A stretch of 8,266 nt of DNA from Reyranella sp. (GTDB lineage: Bacteria > Pseudomonadota > Alphaproteobacteria > Reyranellales > Reyranellaceae): positions 1-8,266 of the forward strand of contig JAUXRT010000435.1 in NCBI GenBank assembly GCA_030681635.1, written 5' to 3'. The position numbers and the translations under genes were made by a program. Positions 1-6,510 of the stretch are shown here, in pieces. Position 1 is the stretch's first letter, and each line of letters begins with the position of its first letter. The notes under the pieces are model-generated. The model was not told where the DNA came from. It saw only the letters and a program-made list of their open reading frames with translations, and did not search any database.

Positions 1-1
1 G

Positions 2-376
2 GCGATCGATAACGGCGACGTGGCCGCGCTCTACGATTCGAAGGCGGTCCTCGACTCGGCCCGTCTGGTGCTGGCCGATGCAAGCCTGCTGGAACGCGGA
101 CTCAAGGCGCTGTCGGCGACGATGGGACAGCCGGTGTCGACCACCCGGGCCAATCTGGCGCGCGACATCAGGCGCTTCCAGCCCGCCGACGTGCTGATCA
201 CCCCGAACCTGACGCAGCTGCTCGATACCGTCGCACGATTCGTCGAGCAGGGCGGCACCCTGACCTTCGACGCGAAGCCCGCGCCGCCGCTGGCGATCGA
301 CAGGATCGACTATCTGATGAGCCCGGGTGCCGATCTCGTGGATGCGTTGGGCTTGTCGGCCACCCTGTCGCGCTAG
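2..376 (+). CDS. C-terminal part of an unrecognised protein (5' end outside window)
   Basis: The reading frame is open from the left edge and ends at a TAG at 374-376, giving 124 visible residues. A GTG at 20 could be read as a start, but the frame continues upstream without a stop and there is no ribosome binding site, so this is more likely the tail of a longer gene. The visible part has no membrane segment, no cysteine and no catalytic motif. It has a helical, Leu/Ala-rich stretch, then a segment ITPNLTQLLDTVARFVEQGG followed by a strand-like GTLTFDAKPAPPL and a closing DALGLSATLSR. The pattern 'GGTLTxxAxPxxPL ... LGLS' reminds me of C-termini of large hypothetical exported proteins of alphaproteobacteria, but I cannot name a family. 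Codon use is typical of the window, so it is very likely a genuine gene. Confidence 0.7.
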   Translation, partial: AIDNGDVAALYDSKAVLDSARLVLADASLLERGLKALSATMGQPVSTTRANLARDIRRFQPADVLITPNLTQLLDTVARFVEQGGTLTFDAKPAPPLAIDRIDYLMSPGADLVDALGLSATLSR

Positions 377-726
377 AGTTGATAGAACCAGAAGCCGCCC
401 AGGCCGATAAGCATCATGGCGGCACCAAGATACCTGACATGGCGCGTCGATCGCGCTTCCCGGGAATGCTCGTCATGAAGCGCCTGCCGATGGGTGTCCG
501 ACAACTCCCGCCTGCTCCTGTGCTGCTGGGCGAGGAAGCCTGGCGTGATGCCTGCACCCACGGCGCCGTCGCGTTCCCGGTCCAGGGTCACACTGACGGC
601 CAGGATGAAGACGCCGATCACGGCGATGCCGAAGAAGCTCGTATAAGCCACGATCAGGGCCGCCAGGACGAGGGCGATGAGCCAGCCGCTGAGCACGAAC
701 GCCATGACGATGGATTTGGCAGGCAT
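373..726 (-). CDS. small three-span membrane protein, function unknown
   Basis: The product is 117 residues and I do not recognise a family. Residues 5-27 and 30-48 are two closely spaced hydrophobic segments forming a hairpin. Residues 49-97 are a polar, Arg/His-rich loop (QQHRSRRELSDTHRQALHDE) that is probably cytoplasmic. Residues 99-116 are a third hydrophobic segment ending at the C-terminus (GFWFYQL). I chose the ATG at 726 because GGGAGGG lies 4 bases upstream (minus-strand reading of 731-737). An ATG at 750 would add eight residues (MLAEWEGI) and has a poorer GGGAAG at about 10 bases. It lies 75 bases downstream of the DsbA-like gene on the same strand and could be its last operon member. 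Its TAG stop shares the CTAG at 373-376 with the convergent gene. An open frame also exists on the other strand, but its His/Asp/Glu-rich product is the usual shadow of a membrane protein. Confidence 0.72.
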   Translation of the reverse strand: MPAKSIVMAFVLSGWLIALVLAALIVAYTSFFGIAVIGVFILAVSVTLDRERDGAVGAGITPGFLAQQHRSRRELSDTHRQALHDEHSREARSTRHVRYLGAAMMLIGLGGFWFYQL

Positions 727-730
727 GATG

Positions 731-737
731 CCCTCCC
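731..737 (-). promoter_or_regulatory. ribosome binding site choosing the ATG at 726
   Basis: The minus strand reads GGGAGGG, then CATC, then ATG. This is the best Shine-Dalgarno match near the small membrane protein and is the reason for preferring the start at 726 over the one at 750. Confidence 0.5.
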
Positions 738-801
738 ATTCGGCGAGCATCGATCATGAGCTTCCCGCCGGCCGCGGGCAACCACGCCTGCAGGTCGGCC
801 G

Positions 802-1569
802 TCAGCGCCTGCGGGCGTCGGCGATCAACTGCTTCAGCGCCGCGGCGTCAACCGCGCCGGGAACGAACTGATCGCCGATTACGAAGGCCGGCGTCCCACG
901 GACGCCCAGCGCGCCGGCCAGCGCCATGTTGCGGTCGATGAGCTGCTTGAACTTGGGATCTTCCATGTCCTTTTCGAGCAGGGCCACGTCGAGGCCGACC
1001 GAGGCCGCGATCTCCAGGATGCGGGCCCGGTCGAGCTTGCCGCTGAACTCCATCAAGGCATCGTGGAGGGCGGAATGCTTGCCCTGCTTGACCGCGGCCA
1101 GGGCAGCGAAGGCCGCGATGCGCGACGGCTCGCCCAGGATCGGCAGGTCCTTGTAGACAACCTTGACCTTGCCGTCGGCGGCAACGACCTGCTTCACGGC
1201 CTGGTGCGCGCGCTTGCAGTAGGGGCACTGGTAGTCGTTGAAGTCGACAACGATGACATCGCCGTTGGCGTTGCCGCTGAACGGGCTGTCGGGATCGGCC
1301 AGCAGCTCGGCCTTGTGCTGTCGGATCGCCTTCTGGGCTACCGCGTCGCGCTGGGTGTCCTGCTTGCGCTCCAGCTCCTGCATCGCCTCGACCAGCACCT
1401 CCGGGTTGGCGATCAGGTATTCCCGGATCTGCTTGCCCAGGGCTCTCGGCTCGCCGCTATCCGCAGCAGCCGTCGGCGTGGCGATGCGGGCGGGCGCGGT
1501 GAGGCCGGCCGCGACGAGGGCGCCGCCGCCGACCAGGGCAGCACAGACGGCAAGAAGGGCTGAACGCAT
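802..1569 (-). CDS. DsbA-family periplasmic thiol:disulfide oxidoreductase, ScsC-like
   Basis: This 255-residue exported protein is predicted to make, isomerise or reduce disulfides in periplasmic proteins. Residues 1-27 are a Sec signal peptide (MRSALLAVCAALVGGGALVAAG). Residues about 44-90 resemble the N-terminal stalk of ScsC-type proteins (LGKQIREYLIANPEVLVEAMQELERKQ). A thioredoxin fold follows, with VIVVDFNDYQCPYCKRAH: the redox site is Cys115-Pro-Tyr-Cys118. The helical insert covers about 150-215, and GVRGTPAFVIG carries the cis-proline Pro227 facing the active site. The CPYC dipeptide differs from the CPHC of E. coli DsbA. The frame is open to 1833, but the ATG at 1569 gives a signal peptide right at the start and has GGAG 9 bases upstream. 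It follows the M48 protease gene by 56 bases on the same strand. In ScsC-like proteins the stalk drives oligomerisation and isomerase activity; that this copy oligomerises is inference, and an electron partner such as DsbB or DsbD is not in the window. Confidence 0.93.
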   Translation of the reverse strand: MRSALLAVCAALVGGGALVAAGLTAPARIATPTAAADSGEPRALGKQIREYLIANPEVLVEAMQELERKQDTQRDAVAQKAIRQHKAELLADPDSPFSGNANGDVIVVDFNDYQCPYCKRAHQAVKQVVAADGKVKVVYKDLPILGEPSRIAAFAALAAVKQGKHSALHDALMEFSGKLDRARILEIAASVGLDVALLEKDMEDPKFKQLIDRNMALAGALGVRGTPAFVIGDQFVPGAVDAAALKQLIADARRR

Positions 1570-1625
1570 TGTCGTGAACTCCGGAGGGAGAGAGTGAGGG
1601 GCCGGCGGCGTGACCGGAGCAAACG

Positions 1626-2981
1626 TCAGCGGCGCGGACGCGTGTTGATGTAGGCCTTGATGTCCTGGGCGCGCTGCCAGGCCGGCGTTCCGGGCTGGAG
1701 GCTGCGTTCGGCGGTCGCCGCGTGAGACTGCGCCTCGGCGCGCTGGCCGCGCAGGATCGCCATCTCGGCACGGGCGAGCGACGTCATGCCGGCGTTGTTC
1801 TGCTTGGAATAGGCGGAGGCAAGCAGCCGCCACAGCTCGAACGAGTCGGCTTCCTGCTGGACGGCAAGCTCGAGGTTGCGGATGGCCTCACGGTCGTTCT
1901 CGACACTGTTGGTGTCGAGAAGGGCGCGGGCCAGGTCGATTTTCAGGATGCCGGCCGCCGGCAGCAGCTGGACGGCGCGGCGGTAGGAGGTGATCGATTC
2001 GGCGGCGCGGCCGTTCTCGTAGAGCATCTGCCCCTTGACCTCGTTGAAGTAGGGGTCGTTGGGATACTCCTTCAGCAGGCCGTCGATGGTGAGCAGGGCC
2101 GAGCCGAGGTTGCCCTTGCGATAGAGCGCGATGGCGCGGGCGTAGCGCGCCGGCACGGAGCGATCGGCCTCGCTGAAACGCTGCAGGGCGACATCGGGCA
2201 TGATGAAGCCGTAGAGCTTGGCGACCATGCGGTGGTGCATGCTGAGGGATTGCGGCGAGTCGAGTGTATTGACGTAGGGTGAACGCTTCGCTGCTTCCTC
2301 GAACGCAGAGATGCGGTCGGGCGTGAGAGGATGAGTCGACAGATAGGGGTCGCGCTGGCTGATCGCCATGCGCTCTTCCTTCTGCAGGATGCGGAGAAAT
2401 TCGATCGTGCCCTTGGGCGATTGGCCGGTCTTCTGAAGATAGCCCATGGCCGCCTGATCGGCGGCGAACTCCTGCGTCTGTGAATACTTGAGGAAGGACA
2501 TGATCGATCCCGGCGCCTTGGTGGCACCGCCGGTCGGGCCGCCGCGGCCGCCACCGGCGCCCGAGGCGGCACCGCCTGCTATGGCGCCGCCGGCCAGGAG
2601 CGTCTCCAGAATCTGCATCGTCGACAGTGATCGCAGCTCTTCGTGCATGCGCGCCAGGTGGCCGCCGGCGATATGGCCGCTTTCGTGCGCCAGGACGCCG
2701 ATGAGCTGATTGGGCGTCTCGGTCCGCATGATCAGGCCGGTGTTGATGAATATCCGCTGTCCGCCCGCCACGAAGGCGTTGAGGGAATTGTCCTGGACGA
2801 TCATGATCTCGACTGCATTGGGGTCGAGGCCGGCCGCCTTCCAGATCGGGATGACGAAGGTTCGGATGGTGTTTTCGATCTCGGCGTCGCGTATGAGATT
2901 GAGGCGTTGGGCGTAGGCGGCATGAATCGGCGCCAGCGCGAGCAGCGAGAGGCAAATGAGGATGGTGATGCGTCTGAACAC
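1626..2981 (-). CDS. M48-family zinc metalloprotease with TPR-like C-terminus (BepA/YfgC-like)
   Basis: This is an exported zinc protease of the BepA type, a family that degrades or helps assemble outer-membrane proteins. Numbered from the GTG at 2981 (451 residues), residues 1-24 are a signal peptide ending AAYA. The zinc site is HESGH at 99-103 (two His ligands and the general-base Glu), and EFAAD at 171-175 gives the third ligand, Glu171. STHP at 215-218 has a His placed about 46 residues after that Glu, where E. coli BepA has its regulatory 'His-switch'; that equivalence is inference. A Gly/Ala-rich stretch (about 131-158) separates the two zinc motifs. From about 276 to the end the sequence is helical, TPR-like (ARAIALYRKGNLGSALLTID; AAESITSYRRAVQLLP). 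Start: no good ribosome binding site is visible. TTG 2999, GTG 2990 and GTG 2981 are in frame. I chose 2981 because it gives a compact signal peptide and lies downstream of the predicted promoter. It is first of the minus-strand unit. Confidence 0.93.
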   Translation of the reverse strand: MFRRITILICLSLLALAPIHAAYAQRLNLIRDAEIENTIRTFVIPIWKAAGLDPNAVEIMIVQDNSLNAFVAGGQRIFINTGLIMRTETPNQLIGVLAHESGHIAGGHLARMHEELRSLSTMQILETLLAGGAIAGGAASGAGGGRGGPTGGATKAPGSIMSFLKYSQTQEFAADQAAMGYLQKTGQSPKGTIEFLRILQKEERMAISQRDPYLSTHPLTPDRISAFEEAAKRSPYVNTLDSPQSLSMHHRMVAKLYGFIMPDVALQRFSEADRSVPARYARAIALYRKGNLGSALLTIDGLLKEYPNDPYFNEVKGQMLYENGRAAESITSYRRAVQLLPAAGILKIDLARALLDTNSVENDREAIRNLELAVQQEADSFELWRLLASAYSKQNNAGMTSLARAEMAILRGQRAEAQSHAATAERSLQPGTPAWQRAQDIKAYINTRPRR

Positions 2982-4356
2982 GGGCGGCACGGGTTGCAAG
3001 CAAGCTAGGAACGCGCGGCGGCCACGTCAATTGCGCAGCTTGGCGCTGGTGGGCGTTCTTTTGCTGTCGGCTTGTGGCAGAAGTGAGACGGAAGTGACCT
3101 CCGAGCGGGCGGCAAGTGCTGCCAATCCGGCCGGCCGGGCGTCCGGACAGTCCGGCCTGTCGAGGGTTATCCGGGGCGCTTCGTTCGCCGCCGTTTCGGC
3201 CGACGAGAGCCGCGCGGCCGAGGTTGGCCGCGAAGTCCTGTTGAATGGCGGCAATGCCGTCGACGCTGCAGTCGCCATGTATTTCGCGATGGCGGTCACG
3301 TTGCCGTCGGCGGGCGGGCTCGGGGCCTCGGGCGCCTGCATTGTCCACAACAGCAAGACCAACGCGGCTGAATCGTTCGTATTCGCGCCCGTGGCGGCGC
3401 CCGGCGCGGTCAAAGGTGTGTCGTTCTCGATACCGACCGGCGTTCGGGCCATGACATTGATGCACGTCCGCCACGGCGAGGGCCGCTGGGAGCAGTCTGT
3501 GTCGGCGGCCGAGCGGATGGCCCGGTTCGGAGTCCCGGTGTCGCGAGCCCTGGCACGGGATCTCCAGGCTGGCGGGGCGCTCCTCGGGAGCGACCACGAG
3601 GCCCGGCGCATCTTTGGCGCAGGGTTGGCGGAGGGCAGCAACCTGGTGCAACCCGAACTTGCCGGAACCCTGGCGGTGATCCGTTCGCGCGGCGGTGTCG
3701 ACTTCTTCCAGGGAACATTCGCCCGCACCCTGTCCGATCAGATCTCGCAGATGGGCGGCAGCATGCCCCTTGAGGCCCTGCGCAACGCGGCACCGCAGGC
3801 GGGGCCGCCGGCCGGCGAGAATTACGGCACCTTCGGGCGCCAGCGTGTCTATGTCGCCCCGTCGCCGATGGCGGGGGCCGCCGCCCTGGCAGGTTGGCGC
3901 GGCCAGGCGCCCAGCGGCGGGACGCCGGCCGATTCAGGTGGCTTCTCCAGTCTCGTCGCGGTCGACAGCAGGGGCGGCGCCGTCGCCTGCAGCCTGTCGA
4001 TGGGGCAGTTGTTCGGCGCCCGCATGGTCGTGCCGGGAACCGGCATCCTGCTCGGTGCGCCCACACCCGAGGCGACGTCCGTCAGCCCGATGATCATCGC
4101 CTATCCCAGCAGCGGCGAATTCATCTTCGCCGGTGCCGGCGGCGGTGCACCGACGGCGGCGCAGGCGACCGGGGCGGTGGCGCGCGCGACGATCGAGGCC
4201 GGACAGAATCTCGTCCAGGTGCTGGCCGCGCGACGCGGGCAGGGCGGTTACGTCAACGCCATTGCCTGTCCGAGCGGGTTGCGCGGCAGTGCGGGCACGT
4301 GCCAGGGCGCCATCGATCCAGCCGGAGCCGGCCTCGCGCTGCTCGCCGTTCCCTAG
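2968..4356 (+). CDS. gamma-glutamyltransferase-like lipoprotein, probably catalytically inactive
   Basis: The product resembles gamma-glutamyltransferase (GGT), the periplasmic enzyme that cuts glutathione, but looks degenerate. Numbered from ATG 2968 (462 residues), a lipobox LLLSAC puts the lipidated Cys at 36. GGT large-subunit landmarks follow: GGNAVDAAVA (94-103), PSAGGLGASG, and NLVQPELAGTLAVIRSRGGVDFFQGTFA. Small-subunit landmarks are DSRGGAVACSLSMGQLFGA, VPGTGILL (355-362), SPMIIA and AGAGGG (388-393). The nucleophilic Thr that should begin the small subunit (TTHxSVVD in E. coli) is missing: the segment reads GGFSSLVAVD. The substrate-binding Arg of the RExAP motif is replaced (FVFAP), and NNxMDDF is absent. 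Length is about 100 residues below the usual 550-580, mostly from the region before the lost Thr. Start: ATG 2968 has GAGG six bases upstream but gives a long, Arg-rich leader; TTG 3031 would give MRSLALVGVLLLSAC, a textbook lipoprotein signal, without a clear binding site. The aminotransferase gene follows after 10 bases. Confidence 0.82.
   Translation: MRLNTGGTGCKQARNARRPRQLRSLALVGVLLLSACGRSETEVTSERAASAANPAGRASGQSGLSRVIRGASFAAVSADESRAAEVGREVLLNGGNAVDAAVAMYFAMAVTLPSAGGLGASGACIVHNSKTNAAESFVFAPVAAPGAVKGVSFSIPTGVRAMTLMHVRHGEGRWEQSVSAAERMARFGVPVSRALARDLQAGGALLGSDHEARRIFGAGLAEGSNLVQPELAGTLAVIRSRGGVDFFQGTFARTLSDQISQMGGSMPLEALRNAAPQAGPPAGENYGTFGRQRVYVAPSPMAGAAALAGWRGQAPSGGTPADSGGFSSLVAVDSRGGAVACSLSMGQLFGARMVVPGTGILLGAPTPEATSVSPMIIAYPSSGEFIFAGAGGGAPTAAQATGAVARATIEAGQNLVQVLAARRGQGGYVNAIACPSGLRGSAGTCQGAIDPAGAGLALLAVP
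3002..3030 (-). promoter_or_regulatory. predicted sigma-70-type promoter for the M48 protease operon
   Basis: The minus strand has TTGACG (3030-3025), a 17-base spacer, and TAGCTT (3007-3002). The -35 matches TTGACA in five of six positions; the -10 keeps only the first two and last bases of TATAAT. Transcription would begin near 2995, inside the TTG codon at 2999, which favours GTG 2990 or 2981 as the protease start. It overlaps the 5' part of the divergent lipoprotein gene if that gene starts at 2968. Confidence 0.4.
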
Positions 4357-4366
4357 GGCCGGCGTC

Positions 4367-5518
4367 ATGTCGGGAAAACTGTCGCGGCGCTCCGGTGCCG
4401 TCGATCCGTTCATCGTGATGGATGTCATGGCGGCGGCGGCGGCAAAGGAAGCCGCCGGCGAGACGGTCATTCATCTCGAAGTGGGCCAGCCCAGTACGCC
4501 GGCGCCCAAGGGCGCGCTGTTGGCCGCGCGTGCCGCGCTGGACACGGATCGCATCGGCTACGTTGCGGCACTTGGGATACCGGCGTTGCGCGAACGTATC
4601 GCGCGTCACTATCGCGAGTTCTATGGTGCCGACGTGCCGACGGAACGCGTCATCGTGACGACCGGCTCCTCGGGCGGCTTCCCGCTGGCCTTCCTGGCGA
4701 GCTTCGATGCCGGCGACCGGGTGGCGCTGGCGGCGCCAGGTTATCCTGCCTACCGCAATATCCTGGCGGCCCTCAATCTCGAGGCCGTCGACCTGCCGAC
4801 CTCGGCTGCCGATCGCTTCCAGCCAACCGTGGCGGCGCTGGAGAAGGCCGGAAAGATCGACGGCCTGATCCTGGCCAGCCCGTCCAATCCCACGGGCACG
4901 ATGGTCAATCGCGCCGAGCTGAAGGCATTGGCAGACTGGTGCACCGCCAACGGCGTGCGCCTGATCTCGGACGAGATCTATCACGGCATCGTCTACGAGG
5001 GTGAAACGCACTCGGCGGTCGAGGTGTCGGACAGTGCCATCGTGGTCAACAGCTTCTCGAAGTATTTCTCGATGACCGGCTGGCGGATCGGCTGGCTCGT
5101 CGTGCCACCCGACCTCGTGCGGCCGATCGAACGGCTGACGCAGAACTTCTTCATCTCCGTGCCGACGCTCTCGCAGCATGCCGCCCTGGCCGCCTTCGAA
5201 TGCCGCGATGAGCTCGACGGTCATGTCGGGCGCTATCGCGCCAACCGGGATCTGCTGATGGCGGGCCTGCCGGCGGCCGGCTTCGATCGCCTGACGCCGG
5301 CGCAGGGTGCTTTCTACATCTACGCCGACGTCTCCCACCTCACCAACGACAGCCGCGAATTCTGCAGCCGCATGCTGCGCGAAGCCGGCGTGGCCACGAC
5401 GCCGGGAGTCGATTTCGATCGCGCACGGGGCACCGGCACCCTGCGCATTTCCTTCGCGGGCTCGACGGCGGAAATGGAGGAGGCGGTGCGTCGCCTCAAG
5501 GCATGGAGACGGGCATGA
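4367..5518 (+). CDS. class I/II PLP-dependent aminotransferase (fold type I)
   Basis: This 383-residue cytoplasmic enzyme should transfer an amino group between an amino acid and a 2-oxo acid using pyridoxal phosphate. All family landmarks are present. HLEVGQP (36-42) is the N-terminal substrate loop, and TTGSSGGF (98-105) is the cofactor phosphate-binding turn. SPSNPTG (171-177) is followed by ISDEIYH (200-206), with Asp202 pairing with the pyridine nitrogen. NSFSKYFSMTGWRIGW (228-243) carries the Schiff-base Lys232. LRISFA (359-364) has Arg360 for the substrate carboxylate. Length is normal for the aspartate/alanine/aromatic subgroups, but the sequence alone does not settle the substrate. 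The frame is open from 4133; I chose ATG 4367 because it lies 10 bases after the upstream stop and yields a normal N-terminus. The binding site there (AGGG) is weak, so translational coupling is likely. Its stop overlaps the next start as ATGA. Confidence 0.95.
   Translation: MSGKLSRRSGAVDPFIVMDVMAAAAAKEAAGETVIHLEVGQPSTPAPKGALLAARAALDTDRIGYVAALGIPALRERIARHYREFYGADVPTERVIVTTGSSGGFPLAFLASFDAGDRVALAAPGYPAYRNILAALNLEAVDLPTSAADRFQPTVAALEKAGKIDGLILASPSNPTGTMVNRAELKALADWCTANGVRLISDEIYHGIVYEGETHSAVEVSDSAIVVNSFSKYFSMTGWRIGWLVVPPDLVRPIERLTQNFFISVPTLSQHAALAAFECRDELDGHVGRYRANRDLLMAGLPAAGFDRLTPAQGAFYIYADVSHLTNDSREFCSRMLREAGVATTPGVDFDRARGTGTLRISFAGSTAEMEEAVRRLKAWRRA
5505..5508 (+). promoter_or_regulatory. 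ribosome binding site deciding the start of the LprI-like gene
   Basis: GGAG sits six bases before ATG 5515, inside the last codons of the aminotransferase gene. Together with the ATGA stop/start overlap at 5515-5518 it supports translational coupling and argues against the in-frame ATG at 5503. Confidence 0.55.
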
Positions 5519-6510
5519 GGAGGTTGTTGGCAACGACCGCGCTTCTTGCCGCGACGGCAGCGACGCCCGCGGTGGCGCAGGGCGGACCGAGCTTCGACTG
5601 CGCCAAGGCCTCGAACGCCATCGACCGCGCGATCTGCAAGGACAAGGACCTCGCCAAGGCTGACCGGGAGATGGTGGCGCTCTACAGCGCGCTGCTCGGA
5701 CGCCTGAGCGGCCCCGCCAAGGAGGCGCTGCAGAAGGGCCAGGTACAATGGATCGTCAATCGCAACCGGGGCTGCACCGGCAGCGACGCCGACCTGATGA
5801 CCCGCTGCCTCACGACGCGCTACGAAAACCGCATCGCCGATCTCAAGGCGTCCGGTACCGGCACCTACCCGTTCGTCGAGGAGCAGACGATCGCGAAGTG
5901 GGGCAAGGTCGGCAAGGTGAGCTACTCGATCGACATCAGCTATCCGCGCTTCGCCGGCAACACCGCCGATTTCTCCGCGATCAACCGGATCTATGCCGAC
6001 AATGCAGCCAAGGGCGCGCGCGAAAGCACGCCGCCGGCCGATGCGGGCGTCGATCGCGAGCAGAAATGGTCGGCTGAGGGCGGCTACTCGCTCTACCGTC
6101 CGTGGCCCGACGCGGTCACCGTGTCGCTGGGCTTCTGGGCCTATACCGGCGGCGCGCACGGATACGGCAGCATCACCTGCACGCTGGTCGATCTGCGTAC
6201 CGGCAAGGTCGTGCCGCCATCGGAGGTCTTCGTGGCGGGCGACCGGTGGCTCGCGCAACTGGTCACGATGGTGGCGGCCGATCTCAAGAAGCAGTTCGTC
6301 GAGAATCCCGGCTTCGACGATGCGCTGGAGCCCGCGAAGCTCGCCAAGACGCTGCGCGATGGCGGCCACTATTGCTGGCAGGCCGGCAAGCTGCAGATCT
6401 ATTTCAATCAATATGAGGTCGGGCCCTATTCGTCCGGGCCCTACACGGTCGACATTCCCTACGCGACGCTGAAGCCGCTGCTGCGCGAGGCGCGCCCGAT
6501 CGCTCAGTGA
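5515..6510 (+). CDS. exported protein with LprI/DUF1311-like N-terminus and DUF3298-like C-terminus
   Basis: The product is a 331-residue secreted or periplasmic protein. Residues 1-22 form a signal peptide ending PAVAQ. Residues about 28-110 look like the LprI/DUF1311 domain: FDCAKASNAIDRAICKDKDLAKADREM, then QWIVNRNRGC, with Cys29, Cys41, Cys87 and Cys98 probably forming two disulfides. Some family members, such as mycobacterial LprI, inhibit lysozyme, but most are uncharacterised. Residues about 134-327 resemble the DUF4163/DUF3298 pair (as in PdaC and RsiV): strand-rich VSYSIDISYPRF, then AYTGGAHGYGSITCTLVDLRTGKVV with the typical GGAHG turn, and a closing PYTVDIPYATLKPLL. RsiV binds lysozyme through this region, so an envelope role near peptidoglycan or lysozyme is a fair inference but not proof. 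I chose ATG 5515 over ATG 5503: it makes the classic ATGA overlap with the aminotransferase stop and has GGAG six bases upstream. It ends 7 bases inside the convergent SnoaL-like gene. Confidence 0.87.
   Translation: MRRLLATTALLAATAATPAVAQGGPSFDCAKASNAIDRAICKDKDLAKADREMVALYSALLGRLSGPAKEALQKGQVQWIVNRNRGCTGSDADLMTRCLTTRYENRIADLKASGTGTYPFVEEQTIAKWGKVGKVSYSIDISYPRFAGNTADFSAINRIYADNAAKGARESTPPADAGVDREQKWSAEGGYSLYRPWPDAVTVSLGFWAYTGGAHGYGSITCTLVDLRTGKVVPPSEVFVAGDRWLAQLVTMVAADLKKQFVENPGFDDALEPAKLAKTLRDGGHYCWQAGKLQIYFNQYEVGPYSSGPYTVDIPYATLKPLLREARPIAQ

Noticed and set aside
379..759. Plus-strand open frame of 126 codons opposite the small membrane protein
   Set aside because: Its product is rich in His, Asp, Glu and Arg without domain character, the usual antisense shadow of a hydrophobic protein. 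The minus-strand frame has membrane segments and a good ribosome binding site.
764..778. Possible hairpin (CCCGC, 5-base loop, GCGGG) downstream of the DsbA-like gene
   Set aside because: The stem is only five pairs and no T-run follows on the minus strand, so it is not a credible intrinsic terminator; such matches are common in GC-rich DNA.
1888..3651. Minus-strand open frame of 587 codons across the protease and lipoprotein genes
   Set aside because: It is long only because the DNA is GC-rich. The product is Arg/His/Pro-rich and it covers two well-supported genes in other frames.
4351..4358. Palindrome CCCTAGGG at the lipoprotein stop codon
   Set aside because: Eight bases with no spacing to a promoter and no second copy; expected by chance.
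4253..5533. Minus-strand open frame of 426 codons opposite the aminotransferase
   Set aside because: No family motif and strongly biased composition, while the plus-strand frame has every aminotransferase signature.
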